DNA of 64,000 nt from Maricaulis sp. (GTDB lineage Bacteria; Pseudomonadota; Alphaproteobacteria; Caulobacterales; Maricaulaceae): positions 1 to 64,000 of the forward strand of contig JAQXCQ010000141.1 in the NCBI GenBank assembly GCA_029251785.1, read 5' to 3'. The translations under genes and the position numbers were made by a program. Below are positions 8,622 to 18,228 of this stretch, piece after piece. The notes below the pieces were generated by a model, which saw only the letters and a program-made list of their open reading frames with translations, did no database searches and had not been told where the DNA came from. How positions within the stretch are numbered: position 1 is the stretch's first letter; every line of letters starts with the position of its first letter.

Positions 8622-9488
8622 ATGACTTTCCCAATAGTGAAATCATTTTTTGACGCAGCGACATTTACGGTCAGCCACATTGTCAGTGACCCGGAAACCG
8701 GCCGCGCTGCGATTATCGATTCTGTTCTCGATTTTGATCAGGCCTCCGGCCGCACATCAACAAAGTCCGCTGACCTCTTGATCGCTTATGTGGAAGCGGA
8801 AAAATTGGGAGTGGACTGGATTATGGAAACCCATATCCACGCAGACCATTTGTCTGCAGCCCCCTATCTGCAAGGCAGGGTTGGAGGTCGTATCGGGATC
8901 GGCTCTGCAGTTAGCGATGTTCAAAATGCCTTTGGGGACACCTTCGATGCAGGCCCTTCTTTTGCAAGAGATGGCTCACAATTTGACCACCTGTTTGCGG
9001 ATGGTGAAGCTTTCAAGCTCGGCTCTATCTCGTCAACAACGCTGTCTACTCCCGGGCACACACCGGCTTGTACAGTCTTTGTCATTGGCGATGCCGCATT
9101 CGTCGGCGACACGCTCTTCATGCCAGATTTCGGTACAGCCCGTTGTGACTTTCCAGGAGGAAGCGCGGCAACACTGTACAAATCAATACAGAAAATTTTT
9201 GCCCTTCCCGATCAAACACGTCTGTTCATGTGCCATGATTATAAAGCGCCCGGTCGTGATACATTCGCCTGGGAAACCACTGTGGCGGCTCAAAAAGCCG
9301 GAAATATTCATGTGGGCGAAGGACGCGATGAAGCCGGCTTTGTACAAATGCGATCCGAGCGCGACGCGACCCTGTCTATGCCTCGGCTGATATTGCCCTC
9401 GGTACAGGTCAATATGCGCGCGGGCAATTTGCCCGAGCCCCGTAAAAATGGCCTACGCTACTTGCAGATACCAATTGATGCATTTTAG
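8622..9488 (+). CDS. MBL-fold hydrolase, persulfide dioxygenase/ETHE1-like
   Basis: The 288-residue metallo-beta-lactamase-fold protein has the metal motif THIHADHL, then GHTPACTVFVIGD, GDTLFMPDFGTARCDFPGG and MCHDYKAPGR. The GTARCDFPGG stretch is characteristic of the persulfide dioxygenase/Blh group, which oxidises glutathione persulfide to sulfite using one iron (family knowledge). Length fits a stand-alone enzyme without a rhodanese domain. It is transcribed away from the his operon. A sulfite-dehydrogenase-like pair at 56 kb could consume its product, but there is no direct link. A generic MBL hydrolase remains possible. Confidence 0.75.
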   Translation: MTFPIVKSFFDAATFTVSHIVSDPETGRAAIIDSVLDFDQASGRTSTKSADLLIAYVEAEKLGVDWIMETHIHADHLSAAPYLQGRVGGRIGIGSAVSDVQNAFGDTFDAGPSFARDGSQFDHLFADGEAFKLGSISSTTLSTPGHTPACTVFVIGDAAFVGDTLFMPDFGTARCDFPGGSAATLYKSIQKIFALPDQTRLFMCHDYKAPGRDTFAWETTVAAQKAGNIHVGEGRDEAGFVQMRSERDATLSMPRLILPSVQVNMRAGNLPEPRKNGLRYLQIPIDAF

Positions 9489-9627
9489 CGAATAGCTCTG
9501 ACGGCAGCGCTCTGATCTAATCGATTTATTACCAATCTGCGTTTTCGCGCGCGAGCCAATAGCGCGACGCGGAAAATCGTCTAAACTTTCTTTTTTTCCA
9601 AACCGATCACCGTGGAGCTGCAGGCCT

Positions 9628-11580
9628 ATGCCCCTGAATGAAAATATCAAATTCCCGGTGCCTGAAGATTATGCAAAAACAACCCTGATTAATGCAGAAC
9701 GCTACACGGCGATGTACAAGGCGTCGATTGAAAGCCCTGAGCAATTCTGGCGTGAACAGGCTGAGCGGATCGACTGGATTGTCCCCTTTACCAAGATCGA
9801 CGATGTGAGCTGGGACAGGGACGATTTGCACATTCGGTGGTTTGAGGATGGCATCCTTAACGCCAGTGCCAACTGCATTGACCGACACCTTCCTGAACGG
9901 GCGGATGATACCGCGATCATTTGGGAAGGGGATCATCCAACAGTTGATTCTCGCATTAGTTTTAAGCAGTTGTATGAACACGTCTGTCGAATGGCCAATA
10001 GCCTCAAAAAGATGGGGGTCAAAAAAGGCGATCGCGTTACGCTTTATATGCCGATGGTACCAGAAGCGGCCTATGCCATGCTGGCCTGTGCGCGGATCGG
10101 GGCGGTCCATTCTGTTGTATTTGGAGGGTTTTCTCCGGACGCTTTGGCAGGTCGGATCATCGATTGTGCGAGTTCGTTTGTCATTACCGCCGATGAGGCC
10201 GTTCGCGGCGGGAAAACCATCCCTCTCAAGGCCAATGTCGACAGCGCGCTTGAGAAAGCCAAGGATGTCAAAGCTGTCCTCGTCATTCGCCGGACCGGCG
10301 CAGATGTGAACTGGCACGCCGGACGCGATGTCTGGCACCACGAAATGGCCGAAACGGTTTCGAGCGATTGCGACCCTGAACCCATGAATGCGGAAGACCC
10401 GCTCTTCATACTCTACACATCAGGGTCGACCGGAAAGCCCAAGGGCGTGTTGCATACCACGGGCGGTTATATGGTTTGGGCTGCCATGACCCACGAGTCT
10501 GTATTCGATTACCGGCCGGGGGAGATTTACTGGTGCACAGCCGATGTCGGCTGGGTGACGGGCCACACATATATCGTCTACGGGCCACTGGCGAACGGTG
10601 CGACGACGGTGATGTTTGAGGGAATTCCAACCTGGCCCGGGCCCGACCGGTTCTGGCAAGTGGTCGAAAAGCACAAGGTCAATACATTCTACACCGCGCC
10701 GACCGCCATTCGCGCACTGATGCGGGAGGGTGATGAACCCGTCAAAAAGCATGACCGTTCATCATTGCGGCTTCTTGGGACAGTAGGCGAACCTATTAAT
10801 CCGGAAGCCTGGCTTTGGTATCATCGCGTCGTCGGCGACGAGCGGTGCCCCATTGTGGATACGTGGTGGCAGACAGAAACAGGGGGAGCACTGATTACCC
10901 CCCTACCCGGCGCTCACGCACTTAAGCCTGGCTCAGCCAGCCTGCCCATGTTTGGCATCATGCCGGCACTCGTCGATGGTGACGGAAATCGCATACCAGA
11001 CGAAGGCGCCGCGGAGGGAAATCTCATCCTCACCCGATCCTGGCCCGGACAAATGCGTACGGTTTATGGAGATCATGATCGTTTCATAGAAACATATTTT
11101 TCTACGTATCCCGGCTATTATTTTACCGGGGATGGGGCAAAGCGTGATGCGGACGGGTATTGGTGGATAACAGGCCGGGTGGATGATGTACTCAATATTT
11201 CGGGCCACCGGCTAGGTACAGCAGAGATCGAAAGTGCCCTGGTCGCCCATGCTGATGTAGCGGAGGCTGCGGTCGTTGGGTATCCGCATGATATAAAAGG
11301 ACAGGGAATTTACTGCTACGTCACGCTTAATTCAGGCGTTAAGCCAAGCGAAGACGCTGCCGCACAAATGCGCAAATGGGTTCGCCAGGAAATAGGCCCC
11401 ATTGCGACGCCCGACCTGATACAATTCGCGCCAGGCCTCCCAAAAACTCGGTCGGGCAAAATCATGCGGAGAATTTTGCGCAAGATCGCTGAGAACGCGT
11501 TTGGCAATCTGGGAGATACCTCTACACTCGCAGATCCCAGTGTCGTCGATGACCTGATTGCAAACCGGAAGAACCGATGA
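9628..11580 (+). CDS. acs: Acetyl-coenzyme A synthetase
   Basis: The 650-residue AMP-forming synthetase is of standard Acs length. It shows the N-terminal ACAS region, the P-loop [12 protein letters not shown], the adenylate motif [10 protein letters not shown], the hinge region [18 protein letters not shown], and the C-terminal [11 protein letters not shown], whose lysine is the residue acetylated for control in known Acs enzymes. It activates acetate to acetyl-CoA. The glyoxylate shunt genes lie just downstream, so this is a C2 assimilation neighbourhood. Its stop overlaps the start of the following lipoprotein gene as ATGA. Confidence 0.96.
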   Translation: MPLNENIKFPVPEDYAKTTLINAERYTAMYKASIESPEQFWREQAERIDWIVPFTKIDDVSWDRDDLHIRWFEDGILNASANCIDRHLPERADDTAIIWEGDHPTVDSRISFKQLYEHVCRMANSLKKMGVKKGDRVTLYMPMVPEAAYAMLACARIGAVHSVVFGGFSPDALAGRIIDCASSFVITADEAVRGGKTIPLKANVDSALEKAKDVKAVLVIRRTGADVNWHAGRDVWHHEMAETVSSDCDPEPMNAEDPLFILYTSGSTGKPKGVLHTTGGYMVWAAMTHESVFDYRPGEIYWCTADVGWVTGHTYIVYGPLANGATTVMFEGIPTWPGPDRFWQVVEKHKVNTFYTAPTAIRALMREGDEPVKKHDRSSLRLLGTVGEPINPEAWLWYHRVVGDERCPIVDTWWQTETGGALITPLPGAHALKPGSASLPMFGIMPALVDGDGNRIPDEGAAEGNLILTRSWPGQMRTVYGDHDRFIETYFSTYPGYYFTGDGAKRDADGYWWITGRVDDVLNISGHRLGTAEIESALVAHADVAEAAVVGYPHDIKGQGIYCYVTLNSGVKPSEDAAAQMRKWVRQEIGPIATPDLIQFAPGLPKTRSGKIMRRILRKIAENAFGNLGDTSTLADPSVVDDLIANRKNR

Positions 11581-12083
11581 AACGTGTTATTGTTAGTATC
11601 CTCGTCTCCAGCGCGGCACTCGCCGCCTGCGCCACCGATTCAGGCCCGGTTTGTCGCGCTCCGGAAGCACACGAAATGGCGGCGTTTGCGGCTGTTATCA
11701 GTCATAATGAAAACGCGCTTGTCCAGGCCCTGGCTCCTGGAGCAACGCGTGATGCCTTTACCAATAGAGACCCATCCCTTCGCAGTTACCTGTGGGGGGC
11801 GAATGGCGACACGCGGGGATCTGTTGTAGGGCTTTTATCCAGACCACCGCTTTGCATTCTGGACGACCCTGCCTATCCGAGAAATGATTCCACGCGGAAT
11901 ATTCTCGTTTATACGCAAAGTTCGTTCGAACAGACCTCCGCGACCTATGCTGCTACGACAGCGCTCCCCTACGGGGTCATCATGTCTGACTATATGGCCT
12001 GCCGTTTTGAGAATTCGGCGTCGGGTTGGAAGCTTGCGGATATGTGTGGTTATGGCGGCCGAACCCGGTCAGCGGAATACTAG
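11577..12083 (+). CDS. Small predicted lipoprotein, function unknown
   Basis: The 168-residue product begins with a lipoprotein signal ([18 protein letters not shown], lipobox LAAC with C18). The mature part has further cysteines (VCRAPEA, LCILDD, MACRFE, DMCGYGG) that could form disulfides, but no family I recognise. It overlaps acs by 4 nt, so it is translationally coupled to it. Nothing in the sequence explains why an envelope lipoprotein would be tied to acetate activation. Confidence 0.75.
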   Translation: MKRVIVSILVSSAALAACATDSGPVCRAPEAHEMAAFAAVISHNENALVQALAPGATRDAFTNRDPSLRSYLWGANGDTRGSVVGLLSRPPLCILDDPAYPRNDSTRNILVYTQSSFEQTSATYAATTALPYGVIMSDYMACRFENSASGWKLADMCGYGGRTRSAEY

Positions 12084-12143
12084 TCGGTTTCGTCTCATTT
12101 TTAAACGAGCGATGCCATTGCGCGCCTGCCGCGTAAGCCAAAG

Positions 12144-12163
12144 CTGCGCGAATAGCGCAGTTT
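12144..12163 (+). terminator. Possible weak terminator after the acs operon
   Basis: A 6-bp GC stem (CTGCGC / GCGCAG) with loop gaata is followed by TTT only. It lies 60 nt after the lipoprotein stop. The remaining ~200 nt to the malate synthase stop holds no gene that I can see. Confidence 0.4.
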
Positions 12164-12368
12164 AAATCCGGCATTCAACGATGCCGATCCTGAGGTGAAA
12201 TCATCGATCTCTCCGCAGCGTCGGCCCGCAGCACTGGCATAACCGGCACTGGAATTTCATTGAGTACGCAGACGATGCCCCTAGTCGTCTTTCACGTCGC
12301 TTTTATGGAGGAGACGCGCAAAGGCTCGCAATCAGGGAAGTCGACCGCTCGCCCCGGAAGCATGCCAA

Positions 12369-14009
12369 TCAGTCGTCAAATTCTGTGAGCCGCATGGGCG
12401 TCCGTCGATCCCCAATAAGTGCTTGATAGGCATCTAGAGTCAAAAACTCCGGGAAATCCTCAGCGGTTACAAGTTGGGTTAAGAGGCGTGTCGCAGTCTG
12501 GCAATTGGTCTGCATCGCGTCATCATGAGGAAGCTCGGCCGTAATGACGTCACCGATTTTGCCGATCAATCCCGTAAGGTAATCGGATGTCAGTTTTACC
12601 CCTTCTGTGGTCACGCAATCAAACTGCCGCCACTGCCACAATTGAGCGCGGGAAATTTCCGCGGTTGCAGCATCTTCCATTAAATTTCGAATAGGGACCG
12701 CCCCTCTCCCTCCAAGCCAGGCTGTCATATAGCGGATCGCCACATCGATATTGTCATGAACGCCCGAATTGGTGATCTGACCATCGGGAGCGTCGATGAG
12801 ATCGCTCATACGTATCAGCCGTGTGTCCATTGGCTTGTGATCAAGCTGATTGGCCGTCGGCATATGCGCATTGAAAACCTCCAGCGCAATGGGGACAAGA
12901 TCTGGGTGAGCGACCCAGGTTCCATCATGACCCGCCTTCACTTCCCGAAGCTTGTCCTCGCGCACCTTATCAAGAGCGATTTGATTGGCTTCTGCGTCAC
13001 CTCGCACCGGGATAAATGCCGACATCCCACCCATGGCGTGAGCGCCACGTCGATGACAGACTTCAATCACCCGCCGCGCGTAATTTTGCATGAATGGTGT
13101 GGCCATAGTGACGGAGGCACGATCTGGCAAAATTCGATCTGGGTGGGTCCGAAAACGTTTGATATAACTGAATATATAGTCCCACCGACCGCAATTCAGC
13201 CCAACGATATTGTCTTTCAATTCATAGAGAATTTCGTCCAACTCAAAACTGGCTGGCAATGTCTCGATCAAGACCGTTGCTCGAATTGTACCGGCGTCGA
13301 GCGCGAGCTCATTCTCAGTGTGCCGGATAACCAAATTCCACAGTCTTGCCTCATGCCGATTTTCGATCTTTGGGAGGTAGAAATAGGGGCCGGTGCCGCT
13401 CTCTTTAAGCGCTTGGTGGTTATGGAAAACGTAAAGCCCAAAATCAAAAAGCGAGCCGGATATCGGTTCCCCGTTAATGTGGATGTGCTGCTCGATCAAA
13501 TGCCAGCCACGCGGGCGCACAATCAATGTCGCTGCGTTTTCATTGATTTTGTAGCGCTTATTGTTTTTTGAATCGACGAAATCGATCTCCCGACGCACGG
13601 CATTCCGAAGGTTTATTTGTCCGTCCACCAAATTTTTCCATGTTGGCGACGTGGCATCTTCAAAGTCAGCCATAAAGCAATGGGCACCGCTATTGAGTGC
13701 ATTGACGACCATTTTTCGATCGACAGGACCGGTGATTTCAACGCGTCGATCCTGCAAGTCAGATGGCGCCGGTCGAACCGTCCATTCACTCGCGCGGATA
13801 TCACTGGTCTCATGGGGAAAGGCCAATTCCATTCCTGCATCAAGTTCCGCCTGACGCTCCCCCCGACGCCGAAGAAGTGACTTGCGCCGTTTCTCGAAGC
13901 GACGATGCAGTCCGGCGAGAAAACCCAACGCATCATGACTGAGGATATCGCGATATCCCGGATCCATATCGCCAAGAATTTCTACGCCTGTCGGGGATAT
14001 ATGCGTCAT
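12369..14009 (-). CDS. aceB: Malate synthase A
   Basis: The 546-residue protein is of malate synthase A length. Motifs include the catalytic-arginine region (TLIVRPRGWH), FMADFEDATSPTW, LIETLPASFELDEILYEL, the metal-binding GLNCGRWDYIFS and GAHAMGGMSAFIPVR. It condenses glyoxylate with acetyl-CoA to malate. It lies 82 nt downstream of isocitrate lyase on the same strand, separated by a strong hairpin. Confidence 0.95.
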   Translation of the reverse strand: MTHISPTGVEILGDMDPGYRDILSHDALGFLAGLHRRFEKRRKSLLRRRGERQAELDAGMELAFPHETSDIRASEWTVRPAPSDLQDRRVEITGPVDRKMVVNALNSGAHCFMADFEDATSPTWKNLVDGQINLRNAVRREIDFVDSKNNKRYKINENAATLIVRPRGWHLIEQHIHINGEPISGSLFDFGLYVFHNHQALKESGTGPYFYLPKIENRHEARLWNLVIRHTENELALDAGTIRATVLIETLPASFELDEILYELKDNIVGLNCGRWDYIFSYIKRFRTHPDRILPDRASVTMATPFMQNYARRVIEVCHRRGAHAMGGMSAFIPVRGDAEANQIALDKVREDKLREVKAGHDGTWVAHPDLVPIALEVFNAHMPTANQLDHKPMDTRLIRMSDLIDAPDGQITNSGVHDNIDVAIRYMTAWLGGRGAVPIRNLMEDAATAEISRAQLWQWRQFDCVTTEGVKLTSDYLTGLIGKIGDVITAELPHDDAMQTNCQTATRLLTQLVTAEDFPEFLTLDAYQALIGDRRTPMRLTEFDD

Positions 14010-14044
14010 GTCACTTTCCTTGATCTTTGGTGTTGCTCGTCAGC

Positions 14045-14077
14045 GGCGAGTGGGCTTTGTATTAAATCCCACTCGCC
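14045..14077 (-). other. Stem-loop between aceA and aceB
   Basis: A perfect 10-bp stem (GGCGAGTGGG / CCCACTCGCC) with a 13-nt A/T-rich loop lies between the aceA stop and the aceB start. In the aceA-to-aceB direction no U-run follows, so it looks more like an mRNA-stabilising or processing element than a full terminator. Confidence 0.6.
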
Positions 14078-14091
14078 TCAGCTTGGGGGAT

Positions 14092-15381
14092 TTATTCTGC
14101 CGCGACAGTGAATTGTGCAGATTCAGTCGATTCACCCATGGCGGTGGTGGAGGAGGTTCCACCGGTCAAAGCGAGCGATACCTTGTCAAAATATCCCGTA
14201 CCCACTTCGCGCTGATGCCGCGTTGCTGTGTAACCATTTTTTTCGGAACCAAATTCCGCTTGCTGCAACTCAGAATACGCGGACATACCACGGTCCTTGT
14301 ATCCCCGTGCCAACTCGAACATGGAGTGATTGAGACTATGGAAACCCGCAAGGGTGACAAACTGGAACTTATAACCCATGGCCCCGAGCTCGCGCTGATA
14401 GCGAGCAATCGTTTCTTGATCCAGATTAGCTTCCCAATTGAACGATGGCGAACAGTTATATGCCATCATTTTATTGGGGTATTTTGCCTGAATGGCCTCG
14501 GCAAACCGTCGGGCATCGTCAAGATTTGGCGCGGATGTTTCCCACCATAGCAAATCGGCGTACTTGGCATATTCCAAACCACGCGCGATGCAATGATCCA
14601 CGCCAACGCCCTCCTTTATCCGAAAAAAGCCTTCAGGCGTGCGACCGGCATCGTAATCAATGAAGGGTTTGTCGCGCTCATCAATGTCCGATGTGATGAG
14701 TTTAGCACTCTCAGCATCCGTCCGCGCAATCGTCAGGGTTGGCACGCCCATAACATCGGCGGCCAATCGCGCTGATATCAGGTTTTTCTCATGCGCCTGG
14801 GTCGGAATAAGAACCTTTCCACCCAGATGGCCGCACTTCTTCTCAGAAGCCAATTGGTCTTCAAAGTGCACACCGGCAGCCCCGGCCTCGATATAGGCCT
14901 TCATTATCTCAAAACAATTCAGCGGCCCTCCAAATCCGGCCTCGGCATCCGCAACAATCGGAGCAAACCAGTCCATTTGGGCGCCGCCCTCAGAACATTC
15001 AATCTGATCTGCGCGCTGCAGAGTCCTGTTAATTTTACGGGCGAGTTCCGGTCCCGAATTCGCCGGATAAAGTGACTGATCCGGATACATGGCACCCGCA
15101 ACATTAGCATCCGCCGCAACCTGCCAACCTGAAAGATAAATAGCCTTAAGTCCGGCGCGAACCTGTTGCATCGCCTGGTTCCCGCTCATCGCGCCAAGGG
15201 CGTTGATATAGGGCTCTGTTTTTAACAAGTCCCACAGACGATTTGCACCGCGTTCTGCCAAAGTGTGTTGGACCACAACGGATCCGCGTAGTTTGATCAC
15301 ATCCTCCGGTGAATAACCGCGCTCGATTCCATCGAAACGATCTTCTGAGGCATTGGGAATAATATCTGTAAATGTGGTCAT
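14092..15381 (-). CDS. aceA: Isocitrate lyase
   Basis: The 429-residue enzyme splits isocitrate to glyoxylate and succinate. It has the catalytic KKCGHLGGK motif, [16 protein letters not shown], the substrate-binding NCSPSFNWE, and the conserved N-terminal [10 protein letters not shown]. It is the promoter-proximal gene of the aceA-aceB unit and is divergent from the RamB-like regulator, with a 143-nt shared intergenic region. Confidence 0.96.
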   Translation of the reverse strand: MTTFTDIIPNASEDRFDGIERGYSPEDVIKLRGSVVVQHTLAERGANRLWDLLKTEPYINALGAMSGNQAMQQVRAGLKAIYLSGWQVAADANVAGAMYPDQSLYPANSGPELARKINRTLQRADQIECSEGGAQMDWFAPIVADAEAGFGGPLNCFEIMKAYIEAGAAGVHFEDQLASEKKCGHLGGKVLIPTQAHEKNLISARLAADVMGVPTLTIARTDAESAKLITSDIDERDKPFIDYDAGRTPEGFFRIKEGVGVDHCIARGLEYAKYADLLWWETSAPNLDDARRFAEAIQAKYPNKMMAYNCSPSFNWEANLDQETIARYQRELGAMGYKFQFVTLAGFHSLNHSMFELARGYKDRGMSAYSELQQAEFGSEKNGYTATRHQREVGTGYFDKVSLALTGGTSSTTAMGESTESAQFTVAAE

Positions 15382-15419
15382 AACGGGCTCCGCCAGCTTG
15401 TGTGTTTATCTGTGTCTAT

Positions 15420-15428
15420 TTTGTCAAA
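15420..15428. promoter_or_regulatory. TTTG-T-CAAA palindrome upstream of aceA
   Basis: TTTGTCAAA lies 39 nt upstream of the aceA start; its minus strand reads TTTGACAAA and so contains a consensus-like -35 TTGACA. It resembles the TTTGCAAA core known for RamB of corynebacteria. Function is inferred. Confidence 0.35.
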
Positions 15429-15504
15429 TCAGTTACCTATCTGTCGAGACACTCTTTTATATAAAGCGGATAGCGTGTAGTGTTTTTACTTTGTTGTTTT
15501 GTTT

Positions 15505-15526
15505 ATTTGTAAATTGGAATACAAAT
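15505..15526. promoter_or_regulatory. Inverted repeat overlapping the start codon of the RamB-like gene
   Basis: ATTTGTA and TACAAAT are separated by 8 nt, and the right arm includes the first two bases of the ATG. No good Shine-Dalgarno is present in the spacer (TTGGAA at most). Binding here would block initiation, which fits autoregulation. Inferred. Confidence 0.4.
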
Positions 15527-16961
15527 GTCGACACCAAATCCGTTAGAAAAAATCTTCGCAGGTGCCCGGTTGCGCCATCTCAGACGGGAGCGCGGGCTAA
15601 CCCAGAGCGAAGCCGCAGATGCGCTGGGCGTTTCAGCCAGCTATCTGAATTTGCTGGAGCGAAATCAGAGACCTGTCACCGCCCGTGTCTTGCTGGCCTT
15701 GGCGGATGCATTCGAAGTCGATGTTCGGACCTTCGCAAATGATGGTGATCGCCAACTCTTATCTGACCTTAAGGAAGCAGCTTCGGATCCGGTGATCGAA
15801 TCCATAGCGCTTGACCGGATTGAGCTCAATGAACTCGCAGACGCACACCCACGCGCGGCCGAAGCATTTGCAAAGATGTATCAAGCCTATCGTGAAAGCT
15901 CCGCCGCTACCGCCGATCTTGCAACAAGAATGAGCGGGCCTGGAGCCAGCCTTGGCGGGGCCGGAACAATTCTGGAAGACGTCCGCGATGCGATTGATTC
16001 CCGGCAAAATTATTATCCTGAGCTGGAAGATGCAGCAGAGCGACTTAATTCACAAATCGGCGCCAAATCTCGACGGCGCATGGAGGTTCTGTCTGCTCAC
16101 CTCTCTGAAACTCATGGATTTAATGTTCAAATCCTTGATGAGGAGACAATGGCGGGCGCGCGCCGACGCCTTGATTTTCATGGTCGGCGACTGTTGCTTT
16201 CAGAGGCTCTTCCCCTGGAATCTCGCCCTTTTCAGATAGCCCTGGTCATCGCATCACTAGAGCTAAACGATATCCTAGACACGCTTTGCGCATCAGCCGG
16301 CCTGCCGACCGATGAGGCCCGTAAACTGTACCGAATTGGCCTTTGCAGTTATTTCGCCGGTGCAGTCTTGATGCCCTATTCTGACTTTATCACCACCGCT
16401 GAGAGAACCCGGTACGATCTCGACCGACTACAAAGACGCTTTGAGACCAGCTTTGAGCAGGTGTGTCATCGCTTGACCACGCTTCAGCGGCCTGGTGCGA
16501 GAGGTATCCCTTTCTTTATGATCAGGGTGGATCTCGCGGGCAATGTTTCGAAACGATTTGGTGGCGGCATCATTCCTTTCGCGCGATCCGGCGGGGGATG
16601 TCCGAAATGGAATCTCTATGACGCCCTGCGCACACCTCTGCGGATCATGGCGCAATCCTTCGAATTAACCGACGGAACGCGACATCTTTCTATTGCGCGC
16701 GCGCAAAGCAGTCCGGGGCCGAGTGGTCAGCCAGCCCTTCTGCATGCGATCGCCGTTGGATGCGACTGGTCTCATGCCAGCAAAATCTTGCACGCCGACG
16801 CTATTTCCCAATCGGACCCCATGCCTGTCGGAATCTCCTGTCGCCTGTGCGAACGGAGCGATTGCGCTCAACGTGCATTCCCGCCCCTGCGCCGCAAACT
16901 CAGCGTGAATCTGACACAACTTCGCGCCTCTCCGTTCGAGTTCGGCAACGATCAAACGTAA
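15525..16961 (+). CDS. RamB/ScfR-type XRE-family short-chain fatty acid metabolism regulator
   Basis: The 478-residue protein has an N-terminal XRE helix-turn-helix (about 12-68: RLRHLRRERGLTQSEAADALG, SYLNLLERNQRPV), a middle IrrE/ImmA-like region (about 170-330) and a C-terminal domain with clustered cysteines (CRLCERSDCAQRAFPPL) typical of the RamB group. Known members control isocitrate lyase, acetate or propionate genes, so divergence from aceA supports control of the glyoxylate shunt. The middle domain lacks a clear HExxH, so proteolytic activity is unlikely. Confidence 0.88.
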   Translation: MSTPNPLEKIFAGARLRHLRRERGLTQSEAADALGVSASYLNLLERNQRPVTARVLLALADAFEVDVRTFANDGDRQLLSDLKEAASDPVIESIALDRIELNELADAHPRAAEAFAKMYQAYRESSAATADLATRMSGPGASLGGAGTILEDVRDAIDSRQNYYPELEDAAERLNSQIGAKSRRRMEVLSAHLSETHGFNVQILDEETMAGARRRLDFHGRRLLLSEALPLESRPFQIALVIASLELNDILDTLCASAGLPTDEARKLYRIGLCSYFAGAVLMPYSDFITTAERTRYDLDRLQRRFETSFEQVCHRLTTLQRPGARGIPFFMIRVDLAGNVSKRFGGGIIPFARSGGGCPKWNLYDALRTPLRIMAQSFELTDGTRHLSIARAQSSPGPSGQPALLHAIAVGCDWSHASKILHADAISQSDPMPVGISCRLCERSDCAQRAFPPLRRKLSVNLTQLRASPFEFGNDQT

Positions 16962-16985
16962 AAACGGGCCCCTTGGGACCCGTTT
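16962..16985. terminator. Hairpin between convergent genes
   Basis: AAACGGG (16962-16968) pairs with CCCGTTT (16979-16985), extended by CCC/GGG with a one-base bulge. It directly follows the RamB-like gene stop and precedes the stop of the convergent diiron gene, so it can serve both directions. Confidence 0.65.
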
Positions 16986-17007
16986 AAACTCAGTATAATC
17001 TGTGTGA

Positions 17008-18096
17008 CTACTCAGCCAATGCCGCGACTGCTTTCACATAGGCCGTGCGCGCATCCACCTGTTCTGCGTCGATTTCCGCCGCAATAGATTCGTCTTGCTT
17101 GGCCAGCTCATCCAGATCCTGATCGGCATAATGCATGACACCCATGTCGATATAGGCTTTTTGGATGCGCGGCCCCCAAAGACCGATATCCTTAACCACC
17201 GGAACGATGCGCTGGAACAACATCGTGCGGAATAGATTCATCATATCAGACTTTTCGACCCAGGCGACACACTCGTCGACCGGCAAGCCCAACACCTCAT
17301 ATGTCTCACGGGCGGAGAAGCGGTCGCGCATCAGATAGCAGGCCTCAACCAAAAACTCTTCGCGCTCATCACGTTCAGCGTCTGTAAGTTGCGGATAATA
17401 GTCCCGCAAAGTGAGGCGCCCGAATGCAACATGACGCGCTTCGTCCTCCATGACGTAGGCATTGACCATCCGGGTTAGAGGATTTTGCGACATATCCCGG
17501 ATTGTGCCAAAGGCGGCCAGCGCCAGCCCCTCGATGACAACCTGCATGGCCAAATAGGTCATATCCCAACGCGGATCCCGAAGAGCCTGATCGACCAAGT
17601 GCTGCAGAGGCTCGGTCATCGGATAAGCGACGTTGAACTTTTGTAGCAATTTTTTGTACGCCTCGACGTGGCGCGCTTCATCCATAGTTTGGGTCGACGC
17701 ATAAAACTTGGCGTCCAGATCTGGAACTTGGGTGACGATTTTTGCAGCGCAAACGAGTGCTGCCTGCTCACCCTGCATGAATTGTGAAATATTCCAGGCC
17801 TGACCATGACGGCGAAGCTCCCGACGCTCCTTCTTGGTCATTTTTTCCCATATCGGAGATCCAAAAAGGGCGTTGGATTCATCTGGTAGCTGCATTGGGT
17901 TATCAAAATCCAGATCCAGATCCCAATCGATGCGACTAACCGCATCCCACTGCATGTCCTTGCCCTTTTGATACAAGTGCATGAGGCTGTTGCGCCCCGG
18001 CCCGTAATCAAAGTCGAAAGCGGCATTAAAATCCTGCGGAACTGTCCAGCAAGGGTCGATTGCTGGGATTGGGTAGAGCTCGCTAAGAGAGGACAT
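17008..18096 (-). CDS. Ferritin-like diiron protein (putative oxygenase)
   Basis: The 362-residue helical protein carries the diiron ligand pattern of the ferritin/R2-like superfamily: E110 (MQGEQA), E140/H143 (DEARHVEAY), E189 (VVIEGLAL) and E219/H222 (DEARHVAFG). Two DEARH motifs are explicit. Such proteins include N-oxygenases, R2-like oxidases and uncharacterised oxygenases; the substrate here is unknown. The ATG at 18096 has an AAGGAAAG ribosome site. A good sigma-70 promoter and a palindromic operator lie directly upstream; the same operator recurs before two oxidative operons. Catalysis is inferred from the metal site. Confidence 0.75.
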   Translation of the reverse strand: MSSLSELYPIPAIDPCWTVPQDFNAAFDFDYGPGRNSLMHLYQKGKDMQWDAVSRIDWDLDLDFDNPMQLPDESNALFGSPIWEKMTKKERRELRRHGQAWNISQFMQGEQAALVCAAKIVTQVPDLDAKFYASTQTMDEARHVEAYKKLLQKFNVAYPMTEPLQHLVDQALRDPRWDMTYLAMQVVIEGLALAAFGTIRDMSQNPLTRMVNAYVMEDEARHVAFGRLTLRDYYPQLTDAERDEREEFLVEACYLMRDRFSARETYEVLGLPVDECVAWVEKSDMMNLFRTMLFQRIVPVVKDIGLWGPRIQKAYIDMGVMHYADQDLDELAKQDESIAAEIDAEQVDARTAYVKAVAALAE

Positions 18097-18144
18097 GATG
18101 CTTTCCTTATTCTGGGCCTGGCCTTACTTCGGGGCTGACCATTC

Positions 18145-18161
18145 AGTAAACACTGTTCACT
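18145..18161. promoter_or_regulatory. Palindromic operator, copy 1 (diiron gene)
   Basis: AGTAAACACTGTTCACT has 8-nt arms around a central C and matches itself at 7 of 8 positions. The minus strand reads AGTGAACAGTGTTTACT. It sits immediately downstream of the predicted -10, where a repressor would block transcription. Related copies lie at 22552 and 35701. Confidence 0.65.
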
Positions 18162-18189
18162 TTTATAACCTGCTTCATTTTTCAGTCAA
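18162..18189 (-). promoter_or_regulatory. Predicted sigma-70 promoter of the diiron gene
   Basis: The minus strand reads TTGACT (18189-18184), a 16-nt spacer, then TATAAA (18167-18162). The palindromic operator follows directly and would cover the start point. This is one of the better promoter matches in the window. Confidence 0.6.
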
Positions 18190-18228
18190 ATGCAACATGC
18201 AGAGAAGCATATTTGGCCTCCGTCATGA

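Noticed and set aside
9607-10341. 244-codon minus-strand open frame inside acs
   Set aside because: Fully antisense to a conserved region of acetyl-CoA synthetase and shows no recognisable protein features.
12756-13571. 271-codon plus-strand open frame inside malate synthase
   Set aside because: Antisense shadow of aceB; no signal, motif or ribosome site.
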